Origin: an uncultured Chlorobiaceae bacterium
GTDB taxonomy: Bacteria > Bacteroidota > Chlorobiia > Chlorobiales > Chlorobiaceae
Assembly (NCBI GenBank): GCA_903822595.1
Contig: CAIJPS010000083.1
Span: forward strand, 62,001 to 126,000
Direction: 5' to 3'
Length of the DNA: 64,000 nucleotides
In this document: positions 57,096 to 64,000 of the stretch, piece after piece
How positions within the stretch are numbered: the stretch's first letter is position 1
Layout: each line of letters starts with the position of its first letter
The notes under the pieces: generated by a model
The model's input: only the letters and a program-made list of their open reading frames with translations
What the model was told of the DNA's origin: nothing
Databases searched by the model: none
Position numbers and translations under genes: made by a program

Positions 57096-57656
57096 ATGAA
57101 TTCATTAATTGAATTGATTAAAAAAACATGGCATGACCCTGTCTGGAGCAAAGTCATTTCATTTGTTATTCTTAGTGGTATAGGTTCGACCTTTATTTTT
57201 TTGAAAGGATGGTGGCCAATCACAAAAGAAAACATGCCTTTATTATACTTGTTTCTTACTAAAAACAATAATATACCAAATTGGACATTGATACTCGTGT
57301 ATACACTTATCGTTATAGAAAGTGGATTTATAGGTCGAAAAATATACATTGGATATAACAGAAAAATCCGAATGTGCACTTGGAAAAATTACACTACTGA
57401 TACTTTTTTTGGCCTCAAATGGCACTAGGAATATGATTATCAAAATAAAATCGCTAGTCTTTATTCCTGTTGTCCAAAATGCCAATATCAAGCATATCCA
57501 AGATATGACTATTTTAATTATGAAGTTATAGCTGAATGTGAAGCGTGTAGCAATGTTATAAGTATAATTCAAAATCAAAACCTTAATGACCGAGTGATAT
57601 TATCAATTCAGCAAAAACTCCGATCATGTAATTGGTTCGCTACAAATTCACTCTAA
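57096..57656 (+). pseudogene. Zinc-ribbon membrane protein gene broken by one in-frame TAG
   Basis: The frame starts at ATG 57096, runs 110 codons and hits TAG at 57426-57428. It then continues open in the same frame for 75 more codons to TAA 57654. The second half carries a zinc-ribbon pattern (CCPKC, about 25 residues, CEAC), and the stop falls inside GLKWH-EYDYQ, where a Trp codon (TGG) would fit. The first half has two hydrophobic helices. It is most simply a gene inactivated by one base change. Stop-codon readthrough or a sequencing error are alternatives. Confidence 0.75.
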
Positions 57657-57707
57657 ATATCCGTCTTATCTTTTTACTACAGAATCAAGTCTTATTGATA
57701 GCTTATT

Positions 57708-58406
57708 ATGGATACAATTTATAACATATTTGATTTTCTGAATGATAACTCAGGCTCATTTAATATTATTTTTTCATGTGTTGTCGCATTTTCTACGATT
57801 GTATATGCTTATTTAACAAAAAGATTAGTGGATGAGACGCAAAGAATGAGAGAGGCACAAACCGAGCCAAGAATTGAGGTTTTTTATCGATCTCATGATG
57901 AATTTATTAACATAATAATGATTGTAATAAAAAACATTGGATCAGGTGCAGCTTATGATATTCATATAGACACCACAGGCCTTGATTGCGTAGACGGAAA
58001 AAAAATCGTAGATCGATTACGAGAATATGGAGCTTTTGAATCCGGAATAAAATGTCTTATGCCAGGACAAGAATATTCAAATTTATTAATGAATGCGATA
58101 GAAGAATATAGCGGAGTCATAGACAAGAAATTGATTTTTTTTACAAAATATAGTGGGCTAACAAATAAAACATATAAATCAGAGCATTTTATTAATATGA
58201 AGGAATTAAAAGGAATTCGGAAAATAGGAACTCACCCATTAATAAGCATATCGAATTCGCTAGAAAAGATCCAAAAAGATATTAATTATTGGACTTCTGG
58301 ATTTCACAATTTAAAGGTAGATATTTTTGATAATGATGATAGAGATCGAATAGAAAAAGAAACACAAGAATATATTGAACAGCAAAAAGCAGCAAGAGAA
58401 CAATAA
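57708..58406 (+). CDS. Membrane-anchored orphan protein
   Basis: 232 residues. One transmembrane helix near residues 18-38 (FNIIFSCVVAFSTIVYAYL) is followed by a basic/acidic helix (TKRLVDETQRMREAQTEP) and a soluble beta-rich domain with IVIKNIGSGAAYDIHI. This architecture is common in AT-rich accessory regions of many bacteria; no activity is known to me. The C-terminus is a charged helix. It forms the right end of the AT-rich insert. Confidence 0.6.
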   Translation: MDTIYNIFDFLNDNSGSFNIIFSCVVAFSTIVYAYLTKRLVDETQRMREAQTEPRIEVFYRSHDEFINIIMIVIKNIGSGAAYDIHIDTTGLDCVDGKKIVDRLREYGAFESGIKCLMPGQEYSNLLMNAIEEYSGVIDKKLIFFTKYSGLTNKTYKSEHFINMKELKGIRKIGTHPLISISNSLEKIQKDINYWTSGFHNLKVDIFDNDDRDRIEKETQEYIEQQKAAREQ

Positions 58407-58451
58407 TAAGTCATCATTATTAGAAACCGGCAGGAAACACTCGAGCTTTCA

Positions 58452-59258
58452 TCATAGCGCCATACGCTCCATGAGAATGGCGGCGGAAACTGCGGCGTTG
58501 AGCGATTCAACCCGCACGCTTGCGCCGCCGTGGGGTATGCGCACGAGCCGGTCGGCCAGCGCTCTAACTGGTTCACTGATGCCGTTGGCTTCATTGCCGA
58601 TCACCAGCACCTGTTTTGCGGGCCAGGAGCTGAACTCACGGAAATCCTTTCCCTCAAGCGATGAAGAGACGATGGAATAGCCCAGCTTCTTAAGACGGAG
58701 GAGTTCAAGGTCAAGACAATCAACACCGTAATGACGGATTGCAAAGATGCTTCCTGCGCATGAACGTACCGCCTTTGCATTGTATCGGTCGGCTGTGCCG
58801 GAACTGCAAATCAGGACATCAGCCCCGAACCAGACAGCCGTTCTCAGGATGGTACCCACATTGCCCGGATCCTGAACATCATCGAGCGCCACCATGAATG
58901 ATCTGTCCGACTTTGCCAAACCAGCTTCTGCAGCAGGCTCAAACGGACGCTGCTGGCGGAAAACGCCGAAAATCCCCTGTGAGGTGGAGGTTTCGGCAAG
59001 CTGCGAGCACTCTTTTTCGTTTATGGAAAAGAGCTTTTCTTTCCAGGGTTGAGCAAAACGGGCCGCATCCGCTTCTCCCTCCCTGACGAGCAGGGCGACA
59101 AGCATCTCTTCACCTGGCAGGTTCATACAGAGCTCCCTGACCGTACGAAGTCCCTCGGCAAGAAAGAGGCCTTCCTGATCCCTGAACTTTTTTTGATGAA
59201 GTCGAGCGTACTTCTGAAGCTTCGCTTTGCTTAACGGTGTTATTGCAACGGGCTTCAT
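58452..59258 (-). CDS. SpoU-family (TrmH-like) rRNA/tRNA 2'-O-methyltransferase
   Basis: 268 residues. An N-terminal L30e-like substrate-binding domain (1-100) is followed by the trefoil-knot SpoU domain: VQDPGNVGTILRTAVWFGAD, then IGNEANGISEPVRALAD and IPHGGASVRVESLNAAVSAAI, which form the knot and bind S-adenosylmethionine. It methylates a ribose 2'-OH in rRNA or tRNA; the site is not predictable. It overlaps the gene upstream by four bases (ATGA). Confidence 0.9.
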   Translation of the reverse strand: MKPVAITPLSKAKLQKYARLHQKKFRDQEGLFLAEGLRTVRELCMNLPGEEMLVALLVREGEADAARFAQPWKEKLFSINEKECSQLAETSTSQGIFGVFRQQRPFEPAAEAGLAKSDRSFMVALDDVQDPGNVGTILRTAVWFGADVLICSSGTADRYNAKAVRSCAGSIFAIRHYGVDCLDLELLRLKKLGYSIVSSSLEGKDFREFSSWPAKQVLVIGNEANGISEPVRALADRLVRIPHGGASVRVESLNAAVSAAILMERMAL

Positions 59259-60061
59259 GAGGGCGATCCCGCTCTTTTCAGACTTGAAATCACCGATTTC
59301 GGATCATGGGAAAAATCCGCCGGAGGGGTACCTGTACCGCGTGAGAGAGCGGCACCGTCAAGTTCAACGGAAAAACCTTGATCCGCGCTCTCCGGGTCCT
59401 CCTCTGAACCGCTCATACTGCGACGGATATAGTCATCGAAACTCTCTCTCTCCATGGAATAGCCCTCAAGAATGCAGGGCTTCTGGCCGGCAGCCCCGTC
59501 CGAAAAAGCATGCTCATCAATCATGCAGGTAATCTTGAGCATCACCTCCTGTCGTGAAAGATTACCCAAGCCGGCTTTTTGCACCAGCCGACCAAACGAG
59601 GCCTCATCAATCTTTTCCATCAGTTGCAGCAACGGCCCAAGCCCCCCGTGCATCTCGGCATGGACTCTGATTGCCTCTTCAATCGAGACGGTCACCGAAG
59701 CTGTCGAATGATTGCTGCTGCGCAATTGTTCAGAGAAAGCGGATGCGGAAGCACTCCCTTTTGGACGTTTCACCTCTTTTGTGCAAAGAAACTCCTCATC
59801 AACATCGTACTCCTTTAGTCGATCCTGCATGATACCTCCGCGCTTCTGCATTGCACGCCGCATTGAAACCGAATCAATCTGCGTCCGTTCTCCAAGCAAA
59901 AGCCGCACGACAAATGCAATGCCGGTCAAAGCCGCGACAACAATAAAGCAGAGAAGAATCAGCTCGAGTCGCAGCCCGAAAAGCACAACGACCAGCACTT
60001 CAGCCGCAATGAGCCCGGCAAAAAGCACCAACAGCAGTTTCAGAAAAACACGTTCATTCAT
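59255..60061 (-). CDS. Two-helix membrane protein with a long soluble tail, unknown
   Basis: 268 residues. Two hydrophobic helices at the start (VFLKLLLVLFAGLIAAEVLVV and ELILLCFIVVAALTGIAFVV) anchor a soluble, charged and partly disordered tail of about 200 residues. A short helical region near 125-190 is the only ordered-looking part. No family recognised. It is translationally coupled to the SpoU methyltransferase gene that follows. Confidence 0.6.
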   Translation of the reverse strand: MNERVFLKLLLVLFAGLIAAEVLVVVLFGLRLELILLCFIVVAALTGIAFVVRLLLGERTQIDSVSMRRAMQKRGGIMQDRLKEYDVDEEFLCTKEVKRPKGSASASAFSEQLRSSNHSTASVTVSIEEAIRVHAEMHGGLGPLLQLMEKIDEASFGRLVQKAGLGNLSRQEVMLKITCMIDEHAFSDGAAGQKPCILEGYSMERESFDDYIRRSMSGSEEDPESADQGFSVELDGAALSRGTGTPPADFSHDPKSVISSLKRAGSPS

Positions 60062-60219
60062 AATCCCTGTATGTGTTTGATATCGTTATGGAGCACCTGC
60101 AGCAAGAACGGAAACATTGGATCGTCATGATTCGCAGTTCCTGCTGTTGATCATTTACAGCGCATGGAAGCGTTCCTGGGGAAAGAGGTGCAACAAAATA
60201 TGGCATATATACATCACGC

Positions 60220-60885
60220 TCAAATCATTGGAGTAGTAATAATCGCTTGTCGCATGCCCTGTGGGCGCCGCTCGAATACAACGACACTGTCGTAAAAGGC
60301 AATGCAATCCGTAGATCTGGTAAAGGTTGAAACCGGGAGCGCATTTCGCGAATAGAGAGCATTTAATTCGTCCATTTTATGCTTGGCATATTCGATAAAG
60401 GTGTTCGGGAGCTTTAAGCCACCACCATATTCAGGCCAATAGCAGGTGTGGGTATCCTCCACCATATAGATCCCGTTTGGTTGAACCCTTTCGTACATCA
60501 ACTCGAAAGAGGCGACCATGTGGTGCATGATATGACTCCCGTCATCAAGAACAATATCAACCCATGGGTACTTATCGAATATCTGCTGAATCAGAGCAGG
60601 ATCATTCTGGCTGCCAATAAATATTTCTACGCCATCAGACTCGTGTACCTTGCATTCGGGGTTAATGTCAATTCCGATGATCTTTGCATCCTTGCCAAAA
60701 AATTCTTTCCACATTGCCAGCGATCCGCCACCAAAAACACCGATTTCAATCATGACAGGTGCCTTGCCTCTGAATCTTGAGAAGTGGCGCTCATAAATAT
60801 CGAAATAGTGAAGCCACTTATGCAGTCGCTTCGCTGAATTATTGAGGAAATACTTGTGCAAGAAGCCGTCGCTGGAATCAGTCAT
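60220..60885 (-). CDS. Class I S-adenosylmethionine-dependent methyltransferase
   Basis: 221 residues. Motif I is IEIGVFGGGSLAMWKEFF, the acidic loop of strand 2 is GIDINPEC, and the strand 4 motif is DIVLDDGSHIMHHM. This pattern is that of the macrocin O-methyltransferase/cephalosporin hydroxylase-like group, which modifies sugars or small molecules. The substrate is unknown. It is monocistronic, on the opposite strand from the carboxylase genes. Confidence 0.8.
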   Translation of the reverse strand: MTDSSDGFLHKYFLNNSAKRLHKWLHYFDIYERHFSRFRGKAPVMIEIGVFGGGSLAMWKEFFGKDAKIIGIDINPECKVHESDGVEIFIGSQNDPALIQQIFDKYPWVDIVLDDGSHIMHHMVASFELMYERVQPNGIYMVEDTHTCYWPEYGGGLKLPNTFIEYAKHKMDELNALYSRNALPVSTFTRSTDCIAFYDSVVVFERRPQGMRQAIITTPMI

Positions 60886-61470
60886 CGCCTTGATGTTGAC
60901 AATATTGTTGAATCAAGAATAGTGTATTCAGGTTTTTTTCGGAGCTGGTGATCTCTGTCTAACCGACTTCTCCTTGAACATAAATCAAACAGAAGCATAA
61001 ATCCAATTCATCACTGTATTTCCCTTCCCTTTTAACCAGATCGTCTCTTTAATAAATTTACTCTCTTCAAAACAAAGGGTGACGGAACTGAAAAAGGGCT
61101 GTTATTTCCGGATTCCTGTTTCAGCTTTTTCTGATTGCATTATTCAGCATGAAAGCAGCGTTAGAAATGCAAAAATATTGATTTTTTTTCCTTGTCTCCA
61201 TCGGGCAAAATACATCATATTTCATTATATAAAAACGCGTTACAATGTATTAGGTGCAATTTATTTACATCAAATAGCACGCATTATTCTCGTTCCGGTT
61301 TATTATATTGCCGCCTTGCAGAGCTGACCTGAAATTTCAGCTAAAAAAGTTGCATTATCGGCACAATAGCCTGATGTTTTTCGGGCTATTTTGTACACGG
61401 TTTCCGGTGATGCAATGGCTGATTCTCTCTGCTTTACAGGAACATCCGGCTTGTTTTCGCCGGTTTCAGA
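60886..61470. other. Long intergenic region upstream of the carboxylase genes
   Basis: 585 bases, AT-rich, without a convincing gene. An 82-codon frame at 61079-61327 lacks family features and a good start signal. Two hairpins lie near the right end: AGCTGA (61322-61327) with TCAGCT (61337-61342) followed by A residues, and AATAGCC (61365-61371) with GGCTATT (61384-61390) followed by TTG. Together they could form a leader or attenuator for the gene at 61471. No riboswitch class is recognised. Confidence 0.5.
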
Positions 61471-63012
61471 ATGGCATTATTGTCCAATTTAACATCATCA
61501 AGTGGAGTGACCATAAATCGAATCATTGATATTACCGAGCTTGCTCTGCGGGACGCACACCAGAGCCTGATAGCTACACGGCTTGGAATTGAAGATATGA
61601 CCGGAGCCTGCCAGGACCTCGATGAGGCTGGCTACTGGTCACTGGAGTGCTGGGGTGGAGCAACATACGACTCATGCATCCGCTTTCTGAACGAGGATCC
61701 ATGGGAACGCTTGCGCACCTTCAAAAGGCTCATGCCTAAAACCCCGCTGCAGATGCTTTTGCGCGGACAGAATCTTCTGGGGTATCGCCACTATCAGGAT
61801 GAGGTGGTGGAACGCTTCTGCAACAAGTCGGCAGAAAACGGTATTGACATCTTCCGCATTTTCGATGCACTCAATGACCTGCGTAATATTGAGACCTCGG
61901 TACGGGCGGTCAAGAAGGCTGGCGCACATGCTCAAGGGACAATCTCCTATACGGTCAGCCCCATTCATACCACGGCTCTCTTTGTTGATCAGGCAAAGAG
62001 ATTGCAGGATATGGGCGTAGACTCACTCTGCATAAAGGATATGGCGGCTCTTATCAAGCCTCAGGCAGCCTATGATATTGTAAAGGGCATTAAGGAGGCT
62101 TGCGGAAAGGAGATGCGGGTGCATCTTCATGCCCATGCCACCACCGGCGTGACGCTGGTAAGCCTGATGAAGGCGGTTGAGGCTGGTGTGGATTGCGTCG
62201 ATACTGCAATCAGTTCCATGAGTCTGGGACCGGGACACAACCCGACGGAAAGCTTCATTGAGATGCTGGAAGGCACTGGTTACACTACCCGTGTCGACCT
62301 CGAAAAGGTCTATAAGGTAAAAAAACACTTCATGACGATGCTTGGCCGATACAGCGAGTTTCTCTCGCAGGTTACCGGTGTGGAAACAGAGATCTTCAAG
62401 AGCCAGATTCCCGGCGGTATGCTCTCGAACATGGAGAGCCAACTCAAGCAACAGGGGGCTGGCGATCGGATGAAAGAGGTACTGGAGGAAATCCCCCTTG
62501 TCCGCAAGGATACCGGGTATGTTCCCCTTGTGACCCCCAGCAGCCAGATCGTGGGCACACAGGCGGTACTGAATGTGCTCATGGGAAGATACAAGGTACT
62601 GACCGGCGAGTTCGCCGACCTTATGCTTGGATACTATGGCGCAGTACCGGGCGAAAAAAATCCCGACGTGGTGAAAATGGCACACGAACACGCCCACAAG
62701 AAGCCGATCCACTGCCGCCCGGCAAATCTCCTGAAACCGGAGTGGGACAAACTCCGCTCGGCAGCCCTTGCCCTGCCAGGATGCAACGGTACAACTGAAG
62801 ATGTGCTGACTTATGCCATGTTCCCGCAGGTGGCACCCAAATTTTTTGCCGAACGTCATGAAGGACCTCGCAATCTTGGACGGAACCCTGTGACCGGTGA
62901 GTCGGAAACAAAACCTGCAGAAGGACATCAGGGAACAATCACCGGCCCCATCACCTACTCCGTGACCCTGAGTGGCCGGCAGCATAAGGTGACGGTAACG
63001 CCTTACCAATAA
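61471..63012 (+). CDS. Pyruvate/oxaloacetate carboxyltransferase subunit (OadA/5S type)
   Basis: 513 residues. The HMGL-like barrel opens ELALRDAHQSLIATRL, has CIKDMAALIKP with the carboxylated-Lys region, and HLHAHATTGV with the metal-binding histidines. It ends where the biotin-carrier domain would begin in fused OadA proteins (a VTLSGRQHKVTV strand), so the biotin carrier must be a separate protein. It transfers carboxyl groups between biotin and pyruvate. The start could also be GTG 61507. It is followed by an acyl-CoA carboxyltransferase gene. Confidence 0.9.
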   Translation: MALLSNLTSSSGVTINRIIDITELALRDAHQSLIATRLGIEDMTGACQDLDEAGYWSLECWGGATYDSCIRFLNEDPWERLRTFKRLMPKTPLQMLLRGQNLLGYRHYQDEVVERFCNKSAENGIDIFRIFDALNDLRNIETSVRAVKKAGAHAQGTISYTVSPIHTTALFVDQAKRLQDMGVDSLCIKDMAALIKPQAAYDIVKGIKEACGKEMRVHLHAHATTGVTLVSLMKAVEAGVDCVDTAISSMSLGPGHNPTESFIEMLEGTGYTTRVDLEKVYKVKKHFMTMLGRYSEFLSQVTGVETEIFKSQIPGGMLSNMESQLKQQGAGDRMKEVLEEIPLVRKDTGYVPLVTPSSQIVGTQAVLNVLMGRYKVLTGEFADLMLGYYGAVPGEKNPDVVKMAHEHAHKKPIHCRPANLLKPEWDKLRSAALALPGCNGTTEDVLTYAMFPQVAPKFFAERHEGPRNLGRNPVTGESETKPAEGHQGTITGPITYSVTLSGRQHKVTVTPYQ

Positions 63013-63046
63013 TTATATATAAAAATCAGTGCACAGTCGGGACACC

Positions 63047-64000
63047 ATGAATATTGAAGAGATAGTACAGGATCTGAACCAACGCAAAGAGAAGTTACAA
63101 TTGGGTGGCGGGCAGGAGAAGCTCGACCGCCAGCACGAGGCAGGCAGTCTCAGCGCACGCGAACGTATCAGCGCTCTCCTCGATCAGGACAGTTTTCAGG
63201 AAACGGGACTTTTTGCCAAACACCGCTGCACCAACTTCGGCATGACGGACAAGGAGATGGCAGCGGATGGTGTGGTCACCGGGGCCGGAAGCATCAACGG
63301 TCGGCTGGTGCATATTGCCAGCCAGGATTTCACCGTCGTCGGCGGATCGGCCGGTGAAGCCCACTGCAATAAAATTGTGCAGATGATGCAGTCTTCGCTG
63401 AAGACAGGCTCGCCCTTTGTCATGATCAACGACTCGGGTGGCGCCCGTATTCAGGAGGGTATCGACAGCCTCTCCGGCTATGGAAAGGTTTTCTACAACA
63501 ATGTCATGCTTTCCGGAGTTGTGCCGCAGGTCTCCATCATCTGCGGCCCTTGCGCCGGTGGTGCTGCCTACAGCCCGGCTTTGACCGACTTTATCATTCA
63601 GACCAGGGCGGCACGGATGTTCATTACCGGCCCCTCGGTCATCAAGGCTGTAACCGGCGAAGTGGTTACAGCCGAAGAGCTTGGAGGGCCGATAGCCCAG
63701 ATGAATAACTCAGGGGTTGTTCACTTTATCGCCGAGGATGATCTGGATGCTGTTGCCATCTGCAAACGCCTGTTGTCATTTCTCCCTTCCAATAATCTGG
63801 AGGATTCACCCCAGTTGGAGGCAGACGAGGTTATTATTCCGGACAAGCGCTTGAACTCGGTCATTCCTCTCGACCCGAAACAGAAATACGACGTCAGGGA
63901 GGTTATCGGCCATATCGTCGATAAAGCCGATTTCATGGAGGTACAGTCCTCCTTCGCCCCCAACATTGTCATCGGTTTTGCCCGGATTCAGGGACGTGCG
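63047..64000 (+). CDS. Acyl-CoA carboxylase/transcarboxylase carboxyltransferase subunit, partial
   Basis: 318 codons are visible from ATG 63047 to the right edge, with no stop. The family landmarks are SARERISALLD near residue 37, INDSGGARIQEG near 127 and CGPCAGGAAYSPALTDF near 165, which form the acyl-CoA and biotin sites of crotonase-fold carboxyltransferases (PccB/MmdA/12S group). With the upstream pyruvate carboxyltransferase it could form a transcarboxylase or part of a propionyl-CoA carboxylase. Full length is normally about 510 residues. The gap to the upstream gene is 34 bases. Confidence 0.88.
   Translation, partial: MNIEEIVQDLNQRKEKLQLGGGQEKLDRQHEAGSLSARERISALLDQDSFQETGLFAKHRCTNFGMTDKEMAADGVVTGAGSINGRLVHIASQDFTVVGGSAGEAHCNKIVQMMQSSLKTGSPFVMINDSGGARIQEGIDSLSGYGKVFYNNVMLSGVVPQVSIICGPCAGGAAYSPALTDFIIQTRAARMFITGPSVIKAVTGEVVTAEELGGPIAQMNNSGVVHFIAEDDLDAVAICKRLLSFLPSNNLEDSPQLEADEVIIPDKRLNSVIPLDPKQKYDVREVIGHIVDKADFMEVQSSFAPNIVIGFARIQGRA

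Noticed and set aside
61079-61327. 82-codon frame upstream of the carboxyltransferase gene
   Set aside because: No family pattern, no good start signal and AT-rich composition like the rest of the intergenic region.
1-64000. tRNA, rRNA or insertion sequences
   Set aside because: Reading by eye found no tRNA arms, rRNA segments or complete transposase; a dedicated scan would be more sensitive.

Overview
The window looks like chromosome of a green sulfur bacterium (Chlorobiaceae). The best marker is an 86-residue chlorosome envelope protein of the CsmB/CsmF type at 37433-37693. The rest of the housekeeping set fits a free-living anaerobe: MetH, MnmA, an oxidative pentose phosphate trio, a Lon-related protease, TerC, two L,D-transpeptidases, and a pyruvate/oxaloacetate carboxyltransferase next to an acyl-CoA carboxyltransferase. 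Assignment to species is not possible from this sequence alone.

Layout. 1-3.8 kb: the end of a MgtE magnesium transporter, an ETF-quinone oxidoreductase, a MntA/HepT toxin-antitoxin pair and a short-chain dehydrogenase. 3.8-23.7 kb: a large type III-B CRISPR island. 23.8-33.6 kb: an amidohydrolase, MazEF, mnmA, an esterase, metH and small secreted or HD-domain genes. 33.9-37.0 kb: a 1017-residue RelE-like/UvrD-like helicase/ankyrin protein. 37.4-43.2 kb: the chlorosome protein, L,D-transpeptidases and envelope genes. 43.3-47.4 kb: pgl, zwf and gnd. 47.4-55.7 kb: a glycosyltransferase, YbaK, patatin, ALDH, TerC, Lon-like protease and USP genes. 55.7-58.4 kb: an AT-rich insert with orphan genes, one broken by a single stop codon. 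58.4-64 kb: an rRNA methyltransferase and the carboxylase genes, running off the right edge.

The CRISPR island is the highlight. On the minus strand one tight operon reads cmr2(cas10)-cmr3-CARF/nuclease-cmr4-cmr5-cmr5'-cmr6-cmr1-cas6. Cas10 has a GGDD cyclase motif but no N-terminal HD nuclease domain. DNA interference by Cas10 itself is therefore unlikely, and the system probably depends on Cmr4 RNA cleavage plus cyclic-oligoadenylate signalling. The signal would be read by a 472-residue CARF protein with a C-terminal PD-(D/E)XK nuclease signature, and removed by Csx3, encoded just beyond the array. Upstream lie cas2 and two unknown small genes, one a membrane protein. On the plus strand a DUF4160/DUF2442 pair leads into a 727-residue reverse transcriptase-Cas1 fusion, then a 250-base leader and an array of 50 intact 35-base repeats plus one decayed terminal repeat.

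The most unusual signal is in the spacers. Nine of 50 carry a perfect inverted repeat of 6 to 8 bp, about four times what I estimate by hand for random sequence, and most cluster in the middle of the array. This would fit capture of structured RNA, such as transcript-end hairpins, by the RT-Cas1 machinery. Beyond the array, a csx3 gene has been duplicated around a fic gene, and the second copy has collapsed into a pseudogene.
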